A stretch of 64,000 nt of DNA from Tepidicaulis marinus (lineage in GTDB: Bacteria > Pseudomonadota > Alphaproteobacteria > Parvibaculales > Parvibaculaceae), in assembly GCF_000739695.1 (NCBI RefSeq), contig NZ_BBIO01000004.1, positions 1 to 64,000 of the forward strand. The letters run 5' to 3'. Positions within the stretch are counted from its first letter, which is position 1. Every line of letters begins with the position of its first letter. Positions 39,941-48,971 of this stretch are shown here, in pieces. Position numbers and translations under genes: made by a program. The notes beneath the pieces are model-generated. The model made no database searches. It was given only the letters and a program-made list of their open reading frames with translations, and was not told the DNA's origin.

Positions 39941-41221
39941 TTAGCCGCGCGCAGCGCTCTGCGCAATGATTTCGGAGGCCGGCACAAGCCTGATGCCCTT
40001 GGCAGCCAGGCTGCGCACCCAGATGTCCAGCATTTCAAGCGTCAAATCGTGCGGATGGGCAATAGCGACGGCCCGTCCGTTTTTACGCGCCTTTTCTTCC
40101 AGAAGCTGCAACTGGTGCAGCAAATGGTCCGGCCCTTCGGCATGGTCGAGGAAGACATCGCGCGCCATGCCCGGCACGCCCGCCATACGCCCGACTTCCC
40201 CGGCGCGGGAGCGTTCGCTGGTCAGCGAGTCCACGAAAAAGAGACCCTTTTCGCGCAGCACCCGCATGACGGGGATGAGCGCGCGCACATCTTCGGTGAA
40301 GCGGCTGCCCATGTGATTGTTGACGCCGCTATAGCCGCTGAAGGCAGCGAGATTGTAGCGCACCGCCTCCTCGATCTCCGCCGGGCTCATGCCGGTGGTG
40401 AGCGCCTTGGGGCCGGGGTCTTCATCGCCCAGCGGCTCCATGGGCAGATGCAGCATCACCTCATGGCCTGCCTCGCGCGCCTCGGCGGCAAGGCGCGAGG
40501 TCGCCTCCCCATAGGGCAGGAAGGAAAGCGTGACGGCTTTGGGCAGCTTCAAGGCGCGGCGCGCGGCGGCCGCATTCAGCCCCAAATCATCGAGGATGAG
40601 AGAAATCTGCGGCGCGTCCGGCCCGAGAAGCGGCGTTTGCTCCGCGATGGCTTCGTTGGCGGGCGGCGCAAGGGCCGCGACCTGTTGCTCTTCTAAAGGC
40701 GCGGCGGCCGGTGCGCTTGGCGTCTTGGTGACGGAACCGGTCACAAGCTCGCCCTCCGGCAGACGGTCTTCAAAGACGGCAGCGACCTGCTGCTCTGCCG
40801 GTTCTTCGGCTGCAGGCTGCGCGGCGGGAGATGGAGCGGCCCCGCCTTTAAGACCAGCGAAGCGCAGGCCGCCGAGATCGCCTTTACGGTGGCGCAGCGG
40901 CTCGGCGATCAGGAAGGCCGGTTCGACGGCATTGGCAGGCTCGATGACACGGGGGAGCGGCAGAATATCGGCGGACGCAACTTGCGGGCCGGGCGCCAGC
41001 GGCACGGAGAGCGAGGGCCCCTCTTTCTTCAAACCCAGAGCCATCGCCACATCGGGAAGGGCAAGACCGATCCCCGCCCCGGAGATGAGCCCCACGGCGA
41101 AAAGCAGCGCGGCAAGAAGCAATGCCTCCTGGGCCAGACCGGCGCGCCGGCTGGTTCTCCTCAGATTTGGCCCGGGCTGCCGCCTTTGCCCCGGCTGGGT
41201 GGCCCCCATATACTGTGTCAT
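39941..41221 (-). CDS. Divergent polysaccharide deacetylase family protein (YibQ-like)
   Basis: A 426-residue protein with a basic N-terminus, one transmembrane segment (about 32-55, EALLLAALLFAVGLISGAGIGLAL), an Ala/Pro/Glu-rich linker (about 70-205), and a C-terminal DUF610/YibQ domain (about 207-425): ISLILDDLGLN, LSFLPYG, HEVMLHLPMEP, NNHMGSRFT, AIAHPH. Likely periplasmic and cell-envelope related; no activity can be assigned. It lies on the opposite strand between trpE and trpG. Confidence 0.87.
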   Translation of the reverse strand: MTQYMGATQPGQRRQPGPNLRRTSRRAGLAQEALLLAALLFAVGLISGAGIGLALPDVAMALGLKKEGPSLSVPLAPGPQVASADILPLPRVIEPANAVEPAFLIAEPLRHRKGDLGGLRFAGLKGGAAPSPAAQPAAEEPAEQQVAAVFEDRLPEGELVTGSVTKTPSAPAAAPLEEQQVAALAPPANEAIAEQTPLLGPDAPQISLILDDLGLNAAAARRALKLPKAVTLSFLPYGEATSRLAAEAREAGHEVMLHLPMEPLGDEDPGPKALTTGMSPAEIEEAVRYNLAAFSGYSGVNNHMGSRFTEDVRALIPVMRVLREKGLFFVDSLTSERSRAGEVGRMAGVPGMARDVFLDHAEGPDHLLHQLQLLEEKARKNGRAVAIAHPHDLTLEMLDIWVRSLAAKGIRLVPASEIIAQSAARG

Positions 41222-41324
41222 GTCACGCGGATAAGACCATATTTAGAGGCGATCCGGCAAGCGCCGCACCGCCCGGTATCTGTGGATTTCTTACCCCATT
41301 GACCCTTAAAATCGCCTTAGCGCC

Positions 41325-41354
41325 TTGTGCCCGGCCATGGAGCGCACCTATAAA
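41325..41354 (+). promoter_or_regulatory. Candidate promoter of trpGDC
   Basis: -35-like TTGTGC (41325-41330), 18-bp spacer, -10 TATAAA (41349-41354), about 77 bp before the trpG ATG. It is the best sigma-70-like pair seen by eye in the 210-bp divergent gap. Confidence 0.45.
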
Positions 41355-41431
41355 CGGGAACCTTCCGCCCCTATATGCATTTGGCCGCTTTTGCGGAGGT
41401 CCGGCCCATCTAATTCTGAGCGAGTACGCCC

Positions 41432-42022
41432 ATGCTCCTGCTGATCGATAATTACGACAGCTTCACTTACAATCTGGTGCATTTTCTCGGCGATCTGGGG
41501 GTCGAAACCGAAGTGCGCCGCAACGACACGCTGTCGGTGCGCGACGCGCTGGCGCTGAAGCCGCAGGGCATCATGATTTCGCCGGGCCCGTGCGATCCGG
41601 ATCAAGCGGGTATCTGTCTCGATCTCATCAAATCGGCCGCCGGGACGTTGCCGATCTTCGGTGTCTGTCTCGGCCATCAGGCGATCGGCCAGGCCTTCGG
41701 CGCGAAGATCGTGCGCGCGCCCTCGCCCATGCACGGCAAGATCTCGCCCGTTCATCACACGGGCAAAGGCGTCTTTGCCGGGCTGCCGAGCCCGCTGGAA
41801 GTGACACGCTATCATTCGCTGACCATAGAGCCGGAAAGCCTGCCGGACTGTTTGGAAGTCACCGCGAAGACCAATGACGGCGTCATCATGGGGGTGCAGC
41901 ACAAGGAACTGCCCATTCACGGCGTGCAGTTTCACCCAGAAAGCATCGCCTCACAGCACGGGCACGACATTTTGCGCAATTTCCTCGAGCTTGCGGGTAT
42001 TGCCGTTACCGAAACCGCCTGA
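41432..42022 (+). CDS. trpG: Anthranilate synthase component II (glutamine amidotransferase)
   Basis: Supplies ammonia to TrpE. The 196 residues carry [17 protein letters not shown], the oxyanion stretch [12 protein letters not shown], nucleophile Cys in [14 protein letters not shown], and the His/Glu of GVQFHPESI. It is the first gene of trpG-trpD-trpC; 38 bp separate it from trpD. Confidence 0.96.
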   Translation: MLLLIDNYDSFTYNLVHFLGDLGVETEVRRNDTLSVRDALALKPQGIMISPGPCDPDQAGICLDLIKSAAGTLPIFGVCLGHQAIGQAFGAKIVRAPSPMHGKISPVHHTGKGVFAGLPSPLEVTRYHSLTIEPESLPDCLEVTAKTNDGVIMGVQHKELPIHGVQFHPESIASQHGHDILRNFLELAGIAVTETA

Positions 42023-42060
42023 GACCCTGCCGCCCAAAGACCAGAAACAAAGAAGACCCC

Positions 42061-43083
42061 ATGACGGATTTCAAAGCGCTGATCGCGAAAGTCGCCGACG
42101 CCCATCCTTTGACTGCTGACGAAGCGACGGCGGCCTTCGAGGCGATGATGACAGGCGCGCTGACCCCGGCGCAGATCGGCGCTTTTTTGATGGCGCTGCG
42201 GGTGCGCGGGGAAACGGTGGAAGAGATTGCCGCGGGCGCGGCGATCATGCGCGCCAAGGCGACGCATGTGAACGCCCCGGAAGGCGCCATCGACACCTGC
42301 GGCACGGGGGGCGATGCCTCCGGCACCTACAACATTTCAACCGCGGTTTCCTTCGTGCTTGCCGGCTGCGGCGTGCCCGTTGCCAAACATGGCAACAAGG
42401 CGCTTTCCTCACGCTCCGGCTCGTCGGAAGTTCTGGAAAAGCTCGGCGTCAAACTCGACATTACGCCCGCCCATATCAGCCGCTGCATCGAGGAGACGGG
42501 CATCGGCTTCATGTTCGCCGCTTACCATCACGCGGCGATGAAACATGTGGGTCCGGTGCGCGTGGAACTTGGCACACGGACGATCTTCAATCTGATGGGC
42601 CCGCTTTCCAACCCGGCAGGTGCGAAGCGCCAGCTGATGGGCGTCTTTGCGGAAAAATGGGTGGAACCGCTTGCCCATGTGCTCAAGAAACTCGGCTCGG
42701 AACATGTCTGGGTCGTGCATGGCTCGGACGGGCTCGATGAGATCACCACCACGGGGCCGACCCATGTGGCGGAACTGAAAGACGGCAAGGTGCGCCGCTT
42801 CACCGTGACGCCGGAAGAGGCAGGCCTGCCACCCGCCGACCCCGAAGCGCTGAAGGGCGGCGATCCGGCGGAGAATGCGGGCGCGCTGACGCGGCTCCTC
42901 GACGGGGCGCCCGGCGCCTACCGCGATATCGTGCTCATCAACAGCGCGGCGGGATTGATCGTTGCCGGAAAAGCGCAAAATTTGAAAGAAGGCGTTGCCA
43001 TGGCCGCTGCATCCATCGATGAAGGCCGGGCGAAAGAGGCACTGAAACGTCTCGTCGCTGTATCGAACGAGCTTGAGCCATGA
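42061..43083 (+). CDS. trpD: Anthranilate phosphoribosyltransferase
   Basis: Transfers phosphoribose from PRPP to anthranilate. The 340 residues include the PRPP motif [37 protein letters not shown] and [18 protein letters not shown]. Its stop overlaps the trpC start by 4 bp (ATGA), so TrpD and TrpC are translated in a coupled way. Confidence 0.96.
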   Translation: MTDFKALIAKVADAHPLTADEATAAFEAMMTGALTPAQIGAFLMALRVRGETVEEIAAGAAIMRAKATHVNAPEGAIDTCGTGGDASGTYNISTAVSFVLAGCGVPVAKHGNKALSSRSGSSEVLEKLGVKLDITPAHISRCIEETGIGFMFAAYHHAAMKHVGPVRVELGTRTIFNLMGPLSNPAGAKRQLMGVFAEKWVEPLAHVLKKLGSEHVWVVHGSDGLDEITTTGPTHVAELKDGKVRRFTVTPEEAGLPPADPEALKGGDPAENAGALTRLLDGAPGAYRDIVLINSAAGLIVAGKAQNLKEGVAMAAASIDEGRAKEALKRLVAVSNELEP

Positions 43084-43886
43084 GCGATATTCTGGAGCGC
43101 ATCGGCGCCTATAAACTGGAAGAGATCAAGGCAGCGAAAGCGACCAAACCCTTAAGCGCGCTTGAAGCGGAGATCGAAAGCCAATCGCCGGTGCGCGGGT
43201 TTTACAAGGCGCTGCAGAAGACGGAAGCGCAAGGGCGTTATGGGCTGATTGCCGAGATCAAGAAGGCAAGCCCGTCCAAAGGTCTTATCCGCGAGGACTT
43301 CAACCCGCCGGAACTTGCCAAGGCTTATGAAAAAGGCGGGGCGGCCTGTCTTTCCATTCTCACCGACACGCCTTCGTTCCAAGGCGCGCCGGAATATCTC
43401 GTCGCCGCCCGCGCGGCAACCGCCCTGCCCGTCATCCGCAAGGATTTCATGTACGACACTTATCAGGTGGCCGAGGCGCGGGCGCTGGGCGCGGATTGCA
43501 TTCTCATCATCATGGCGGCGGTCAGCGACGCACAGGCGCTCGAACTTGAAAGCGCCGCGCATGGCTATGACATGGACGTGCTGGTGGAAGTGCATAACGA
43601 GGAAGAGCTGGAACGCGCAGGCGTGCTTTCCTCGCCGCTGCTCGGCATCAATAACCGGAATTTGAAGACCTTTGAGACGACATTGGAGACGACTAAGCGT
43701 CTCGTACCCTTTGTCCCCAAAGGCAAACTGATTGTCGGGGAAAGCGGCCTCAACACGCCCGCCGATCTTGCCATGCTTTCCGCTTGCGGCGTGAACAGCT
43801 TCCTGATCGGGGAAAGCCTGATGCGTCAGGCGGATGTGGAACAGGCAACGCGCGCATTGCTTCGCAAAGAAGAGATGAGAGCCTGA
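43080..43886 (+). CDS. trpC: Indole-3-glycerol phosphate synthase
   Basis: Ring closure step of tryptophan synthesis. The 268-residue TIM barrel shows [62 protein letters not shown] and VGESGL. It overlaps trpD and is followed 4 bp later by the GNAT gene. trpF, trpA and trpB are not in this window. Confidence 0.96.
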   Translation: MSDILERIGAYKLEEIKAAKATKPLSALEAEIESQSPVRGFYKALQKTEAQGRYGLIAEIKKASPSKGLIREDFNPPELAKAYEKGGAACLSILTDTPSFQGAPEYLVAARAATALPVIRKDFMYDTYQVAEARALGADCILIIMAAVSDAQALELESAAHGYDMDVLVEVHNEEELERAGVLSSPLLGINNRNLKTFETTLETTKRLVPFVPKGKLIVGESGLNTPADLAMLSACGVNSFLIGESLMRQADVEQATRALLRKEEMRA

Positions 43887-43890
43887 CCCG

Positions 43891-44400
43891 ATGAGTTACC
43901 AAATCCGCCTTGCCACGCTTGACGACGTTCCCGCTCTCGGCCCCGTCGAGGTGGCGGCGGGACAGCTCTTCAAGACCGTCGGCATGGGGCATCTTTCACA
44001 TAAATTCATGGAACCGGAAATGGCGGCCGCCTTCGTGCGGGCGAAAGGCTGTTTCGTGGCCGAGGCGGAAGACGGCGCGCTGGCAGGCTTCGCCATGTCT
44101 TCGCCGCTCGACCATTCGGTTTTCGTGCATGAAATATCCGTCGATCCGGCACATGGCCGGCGCGGAATTGGGCAGCGGCTGTTAAACGCCGTTTCCGATT
44201 GGGCCAAAGCGCTCGGCAAACCGGCAGTGACGCTTTCCACCTTTAAAGACGTGCCCTGGAACGCGCCTTATTATGGCCGCCAGGGATTTGCGGTGGTAGA
44301 GCGGGAAGACTGGTCGCCGGCCTTTTTCATCATTCACGCGCATGAAGAAGAAAGCGGCCTTCCCATCGACCGGCGCTGTTTCATGCGCAAGGAGCTTTAA
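43891..44400 (+). CDS. GNAT family N-acetyltransferase
   Basis: A 169-residue acetyltransferase. The acetyl-CoA-binding motif A is [18 protein letters not shown] near residue 88 (R-x-x-G-x-G type), followed by the [20 protein letters not shown] motif B region. The substrate is unknown. It is tightly packed between trpC and moaC (2 bp before moaC) and so sits in the trp/mo transcription unit. Confidence 0.88.
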   Translation: MSYQIRLATLDDVPALGPVEVAAGQLFKTVGMGHLSHKFMEPEMAAAFVRAKGCFVAEAEDGALAGFAMSSPLDHSVFVHEISVDPAHGRRGIGQRLLNAVSDWAKALGKPAVTLSTFKDVPWNAPYYGRQGFAVVEREDWSPAFFIIHAHEEESGLPIDRRCFMRKEL

Positions 44401-44402
44401 GC

Positions 44403-44882
44403 ATGGCGGGCAAGCTTTCCCATCTCGATGACAAGGGCGCGGCGCATATGGTCGATGTCTCGGCCAAGGACGTGACGCAGCGCACCGCAACCGCCAAAGG
44501 GCGCATCGAAATGGCCCCCGAAACGCTTGCCCTCATTCTCGACAACAAGATCACCAAGGGAAACGTCATCGAGATCGCGCGCCTTGCCGGGATCATGGCG
44601 GCGAAAAAGACCGCGGACCTCATCCCCCTTTGCCATCCCTTAATGCTCTCCAAAGTCTCCGTCGAGCTTGAAGCGGACAAAGAGGCCTCTGCCATCGAAG
44701 TGAGCGCCACGGTGAAAGTGAGCGGACAGACGGGCGTCGAGATGGAAGCGCTGATCGCCGTCAATGTCGCGTGCCTCACGATCTACGACATGGCGAAAGC
44801 GGTGGACCGGGGCATGCGCATCACCGACATTCGCCTGACGCATAAATCGGGCGGCAAATCCGGCACCTTCGAGGCCGGTTAA
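44403..44882 (+). CDS. moaC: Cyclic pyranopterin monophosphate synthase MoaC
   Basis: Second enzyme of molybdenum cofactor synthesis, forming cPMP from the MoaA product. The 159 residues contain [30 protein letters not shown], and [22 protein letters not shown] with the conserved active-site Lys and Asp near residues 125-132. It lies 10 bp before moeA. trpC-moaC-moeA-lexA is a conserved alphaproteobacterial order. Confidence 0.96.
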   Translation: MAGKLSHLDDKGAAHMVDVSAKDVTQRTATAKGRIEMAPETLALILDNKITKGNVIEIARLAGIMAAKKTADLIPLCHPLMLSKVSVELEADKEASAIEVSATVKVSGQTGVEMEALIAVNVACLTIYDMAKAVDRGMRITDIRLTHKSGGKSGTFEAG

Positions 44883-44892
44883 AAGGTTCCTC

Positions 44893-46095
44893 ATGGCTCT
44901 TCTTCCCGTTGCCGACGCGATCGAGAAAATCGGCACTGCCATTGCCCCGCTTGAAGCGGAGCGCGTTTCGCTGGCCGAAGCGGGGCACCGGGTGCTGGCG
45001 CGCGAGCTTGCCGCCTTGCGCACGCAGCCGCCTTTCGATGCCTCGGCCATGGATGGCTATGCGCTGAAGACAGAAGATGCCGCAAGGGTTCCGGCGGAGC
45101 TGAAAGTGATCGGTGAAGCGCCTGCCGGGCGCGCCTTTGAAGGCAAGGTCAGGTCCGGCGAGGCGGTGCGTATTTTCACCGGCGGGCCGTTGCCGGAAGG
45201 TGCCGATACGATCGTCATTCAGGAAGATACGGAGCGTAGCGGCGACACTCTGCGCATTCTGGAAGCGGCCCTTCCCGGCAAACATATCCGCCGCGCCGGG
45301 CTCGATTTTAGCGAAGGCGAGACCGTGCTCAAAAAAGGCGCGCTGCTCGGGCCCGCCGCGCTTTCTCTTGCCGCCGCCGCAAACCATACCGCGCTCGATG
45401 TTTACCGGCGCCCGCGCGTTGCTTTTTTTGCGACGGGCGATGAGCTGGTGCCCCCCGGCGAGGAGCCGGGCCCTTCGCAAATCGTCGCCTCGACGGGCGC
45501 GGGCCTTGCCGCCCTCATCCGCCGCTGCGGCGGCGTGCCGCTCGATCTCGGGATTGCGCGGGACAACAGGGAAAGCCTTCTGGAAAAAGCGGAAGCGGCG
45601 CAAGAGGCCGATATGGTGGTCACGCTTGGCGGGGCCTCTGTCGGTGAGCACGATCTCGTGCAGGATGTTCTGGGCGAAGCCGGGCTCGATGTTGCCTTCT
45701 GGCGCATTGCCATGCGCCCCGGCAAGCCTTTGATGTTTGGCGCGCTAAAGGACAAACCCTTTCTCGGCCTGCCGGGCAACCCCGTGTCCGCCCTTGTCTG
45801 CGCCGAGCTTTTTCTCAGCGCCGCGCTGATGCGCCTTCAGGGGCGGCAAGCGGCGCACCCCCGGCTTCTGCCCGCCCGCCTTGCCGTGCCGCTCAAAGCC
45901 AATGACACGCGCCAGGATTATATCCGCGCAGCGCTTGAGGAGGAGGACGGGGAATGGCGCGCCGAGCCGCTTTCGGTTCAGGACAGTTCCATGCTCTCCG
46001 GCCTTGCCCGCGCGGGCTGCCTTATCGTGCGCCCGCCCCATGCGGCAGCCGCGGAAGCCGGGGCGCTGGTTAATGTCCTGCCCCTTGAAGGGTAA
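44893..46095 (+). CDS. moeA: Molybdopterin molybdenumtransferase MoeA
   Basis: Inserts molybdate into adenylylated molybdopterin. The 400 residues show PPFDASAMDGYAL, RIFTGGPLPEGADTIVIQED, FFATGDELVPPGE, the MoCF motif VVTLGGASVGEHD and GLPGNPVSALV. GGTTCC follows AAAA just before the ATG. The stop is 17 bp before the lexA -35 element, so lexA has its own promoter. Confidence 0.95.
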   Translation: MALLPVADAIEKIGTAIAPLEAERVSLAEAGHRVLARELAALRTQPPFDASAMDGYALKTEDAARVPAELKVIGEAPAGRAFEGKVRSGEAVRIFTGGPLPEGADTIVIQEDTERSGDTLRILEAALPGKHIRRAGLDFSEGETVLKKGALLGPAALSLAAAANHTALDVYRRPRVAFFATGDELVPPGEEPGPSQIVASTGAGLAALIRRCGGVPLDLGIARDNRESLLEKAEAAQEADMVVTLGGASVGEHDLVQDVLGEAGLDVAFWRIAMRPGKPLMFGALKDKPFLGLPGNPVSALVCAELFLSAALMRLQGRQAAHPRLLPARLAVPLKANDTRQDYIRAALEEEDGEWRAEPLSVQDSSMLSGLARAGCLIVRPPHAAAAEAGALVNVLPLEG

Positions 46096-46112
46096 TTTTA
46101 TCCACAGAAGGG

Positions 46113-46165
46113 TTGACGCGGAAAAAGAACCAAACTAGAACAAGTGAAATGTTTATCGTTTGTTC
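46113..46165 (+). promoter_or_regulatory. lexA promoter with two SOS boxes
   Basis: -35 TTGACG (46113-46118), 17-bp spacer, -10-like TAGAAC (46136-46141). A perfect alphaproteobacterial SOS box GAAC-N7-GAAC lies at 46127-46141, over the -10. A second, one-mismatch copy on the opposite strand, GTTT-N7-GTTC, is at 46151-46165. Both lie upstream of the lexA ATG at 46186. This fits autoregulation by LexA. Confidence 0.85.
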
Positions 46166-46185
46166 TAGATATTGGGGCCGCACCC

Positions 46186-46887
46186 ATGCTCACACGCAAG
46201 CAGCATGAACTTCTGATGTTCATCAACGAGCGCCTGAAAGAAACAGGCGTTGCGCCTTCCTTCGACGAAATGAAGGAAGCGCTGAATTTGCGCTCGAAAT
46301 CGGGCATTCACCGGCTCATCACGGCGCTGGAAGAGCGCGGCTTTATCCGCCGCCTCGCCCACCGGGCCCGGGCGCTGGAAGTGCTGAAACTGCCCGATGC
46401 GGCAGCCCCGAGCCTGGCGCGCGGGCGCGGCTTCGAGCCGGAAGTGATCGAGGGCGGCGGCGCCCCTGCTGCGAGCCTGGCGCCTGCCCCTGCCAACGAG
46501 AACGACGCTCTGCCCGTCTCCGTCATGGGCCGGATTGCCGCCGGTACGCCCATCGAAGCGCTGCAGGAGGAAAGCCATCAGGTTTCCGTGCCGCTTGCCA
46601 TGCTCTCCAACGGGGAGCATTACGCGCTGGAAGTAAAAGGCGATTCGATGATCGAGGCCGGCATTCTGGACGGCGACACCGTGGTCATTCAGCGCTGAGA
46701 TACGGCCAATAATGGGGAGATCGTGGTGGCGCTGGTCGATGGCTACGAAGCGACGCTGAAGCGCCTGCGCCGGAAAGGCGATTCCATTGCACTGGAAGCG
46801 GCGAACCCTGCCTATGAAACGCGGATCTTCGGCCCGGACCGGGTGAAGGTTCAGGGCCGCCTTGTCGGCCTGATGCGCCGCTACTAA
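46186..46887 (+). pseudogene. lexA: LexA repressor gene interrupted by an in-frame TGA
   Basis: SOS repressor and self-cleaving protease. The reading frame of 233 codons matches full-length LexA, but codon 171 (46696-46698) is TGA. Before it are the winged helix (about 1-65, [31 protein letters not shown]), the cleavage site Ala119-Gly120 (GRIAAGTP) and catalytic Ser154 (GDSM). After it the frame continues intact with catalytic Lys192 (EATLKRL) and the ending [10 protein letters not shown]. Translation stopping at TGA gives 170 residues with no Lys dyad partner or dimerisation end. It may be a nonsense mutation, a sequence error, readthrough, or restart downstream. The start is the ATG at 46186 ([10 protein letters not shown]), not an upstream one. 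Confidence 0.85.
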
Positions 46888-46903
46888 GCGCGCCGCAGCC
46901 CTC

Positions 46904-46930
46904 TAGGGGCGTGACATTAATAGGGGCGTG
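46904..46930. repeat. 10-bp direct repeat at the lexA-comEC junction
   Basis: TAGGGGCGTG occurs at 46904-46913 and 46921-46930 with a 17-bp period. The second copy encodes the last residues of ComEC on the minus strand. It looks like a small slippage or duplication scar between the convergent genes. Confidence 0.6.
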
Positions 46931-48971
46931 TCCAGGGCCGGGTGCCTTGCGCGCCCCTAACCGTTTCCGCTGCCAGCTTTCCCTCGTTCCAATAAAGCGC
47001 CTGGGTGCCGCTGCGCGACAAGTCACCGTAATCGAGCACCAATTGAGCGCGGCAGGCTTTGTCATCAAGCCCCCAGCCCACATCCCTTTCCATCACGACA
47101 ATATCTGCCCACGGACAATCTTCGACGAGCGCCCGTTCGTCCTTGATATGGGCAATGCGCGGGGCGCCCGGCGCCTCGTAAAGGCAGGCAAGCGCATCGC
47201 AGCGCCAAAACATGTTTTCCGATGCAGAGCGGGGGCTGCGTGTATCGCCTTCCTGCCGCAGCCAGATGGAGGCCTGAAAGGCCGGGCGCGATGCATTGAG
47301 ATTGAGCCTGCCGTCGTCCCCGCGCACTGCGATGAGGCGGGCGTTTTCGGAGATGAGAATATCGGGGCGCGGCGCAAGCGCCCAAAGCAAAAGCCCGCCC
47401 GCAAGAAAGAAGCTGCCTGCAAAGCGCACCTGCCCCTTCCATAAAGCAAGCCAGAGCCCGCCCAGAGTGATGAGTCCCAAGGCGGCTTCCGGCCCGCCCG
47501 GCACGCCGCGCACCGCGCCAGGCCAGGCGGCAACGGTGGCGGCTGCGGCAAGCAGCCCTTCAAGCCCGAGCTCCATAATGGCGAGCGGCCAGGCCTCGAG
47601 CCCGAAAGGCATGAGCGCGAAAGCGGCAACGGCAAAAGGCATGACGAGCAGCGCGACAAGCGGCATGGCGAGGAGGTTGCCTGCGAGGCCATAAGCTGCA
47701 ACGCGGTTGAAATGAAACGCGGCAAAGGGCGCCGTGGCGAGCCCGGCAATGAAACTCGTCAGCAAGAGCCCGGCCCCATAAAGCAGCGCAAGCTGCAGCG
47801 GCCCGCGGGCGCGCCAATCCGCCAGCAAGGCGTTGAGCTGGGCGGCGCGGGTTTCATAAACCGCGACAAGCGCCGTCACGGCAGCAAAAGACATTTGAAA
47901 ACCGGCGGAGAGCACGCTTTCGGGCCGGAGCACCAGAAGCGCAAAAGCGGCGAGCGCCACATTGCGCATGGTCATGGCCGGCCGGTCGAGCATAAGCGAG
48001 AGCAGCACGAGTGCGACCATTATAAAGGCGCGCTGGGTCGCGGTGCTCATGCCGGAAATGACGAGATAGGCGCCAGCGCCGGCAAGCGCGAGCGCGGCGG
48101 CCCATTTCTTCACCGGGTAATACAGCGCAAGGCGCGGCACCAGCGCCATGAAAAGGCGCAGCCCCCCGAAAAGCGCGCCCGTCAGAAGCGCCATGTGAAG
48201 GCCGGAAATCGCCAGCACATGGGCAAGGCCTGAGGCGCGCAAATTCTCTTCTACCTCTTCCGGTAAATAAGCCCGCTCGCCGGTCATTAGCGCGACGGCG
48301 ACAGCGCCGGTGTCGGGCGACATAGCGGCGAGCACCCGCGCGCCGATGGCCTGGCGCAGCGCATGCAGCGCGCGGCGGGCCGAGATGAGTATCCCTTCCG
48401 CCCGCCCGAGAACTTGCGGCGCCCCCAGCATGACCCCGCCCGCGCCGATCCCCTCGAACCAGAGCACCCGGCCGTAATCGAACCCGCCGGGCGCGGCGGG
48501 CAGGCTATTGGGCCAAAGCTTCACCGGCCCTTCGATCCGGTCGCCGGGCCGCAGAGCGAGCGCATGCGGGTCCGAGCCCCGGTATGTGAGGCGGACCTTG
48601 CGGGGCGGGTCCGGCACATGTTCCAGCGCCTCGATTTCCACATCGGCGCGCAGCCGCCCCTCGCCCTCCCGGCTCACCGCGCTCACCGTGCCTTGCAAGG
48701 TGCCGTAGGAAAGCTCACGCGTAAGCGGGGAATGATCGATAAGAGCAACGCGCAGCCCCGCCAGCGCAAAGCCAAGCGCGGCAAGCCCCGCCGCGATCAG
48801 CACAAGGCGCAAGAGCGGGCGCGCCGCAAGGCGCCACTGCGCCAGGAAGGCGGCAAGGGCAAGGAGCGCCGCCCCGCCCCAGGCCGGCTCGAACGGCAGG
48901 CTGAAATAAAGGAGAATCCCGAACCCCAGAAAAACCGGCGCCCAGAGGCCGAACCTGTCCGATTCCCGCAA
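46917..48971 (-). CDS. comEC: ComEC/Rec2 family membrane protein
   Basis: Polytopic DNA-uptake-type protein of at least 684 residues. Order: N-terminal hydrophobic helices with a DUF4131/OB-like part (about 90-180, LQGTVSAVSREGEGR), then the competence domain (about 225-500) with GLAHVLAISGLHMALL and VISGMSTATQRAF. The C-terminal part lacks the HxHxDH metallo-hydrolase motif of full ComEC. The first usual start codon is a TTG at 48971, but the frame is open to 49118 and a strong AAGGAGGGG lies at 49083-49091, so the true start is unclear. Confidence 0.88.
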   Translation of the reverse strand: MRESDRFGLWAPVFLGFGILLYFSLPFEPAWGGAALLALAAFLAQWRLAARPLLRLVLIAAGLAALGFALAGLRVALIDHSPLTRELSYGTLQGTVSAVSREGEGRLRADVEIEALEHVPDPPRKVRLTYRGSDPHALALRPGDRIEGPVKLWPNSLPAAPGGFDYGRVLWFEGIGAGGVMLGAPQVLGRAEGILISARRALHALRQAIGARVLAAMSPDTGAVAVALMTGERAYLPEEVEENLRASGLAHVLAISGLHMALLTGALFGGLRLFMALVPRLALYYPVKKWAAALALAGAGAYLVISGMSTATQRAFIMVALVLLSLMLDRPAMTMRNVALAAFALLVLRPESVLSAGFQMSFAAVTALVAVYETRAAQLNALLADWRARGPLQLALLYGAGLLLTSFIAGLATAPFAAFHFNRVAAYGLAGNLLAMPLVALLVMPFAVAAFALMPFGLEAWPLAIMELGLEGLLAAAATVAAWPGAVRGVPGGPEAALGLITLGGLWLALWKGQVRFAGSFFLAGGLLLWALAPRPDILISENARLIAVRGDDGRLNLNASRPAFQASIWLRQEGDTRSPRSASENMFWRCDALACLYEAPGAPRIAHIKDERALVEDCPWADIVVMERDVGWGLDDKACRAQLVLDYGDLSRSGTQALYWNEGKLAAETVRGAQGTRPWTRPY

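Noticed and set aside
46696-46698. Selenocysteine reading of the lexA TGA
   Set aside because: LexA is not a known selenoprotein, the position is not a catalytic residue, and no selenocysteine-insertion stem was seen just downstream.
46917-48971. Complete ComEC with nuclease-like metallo-hydrolase domain
   Set aside because: The C-terminal part has no HxHxDH motif; only the N-terminal and competence membrane domains are supported.
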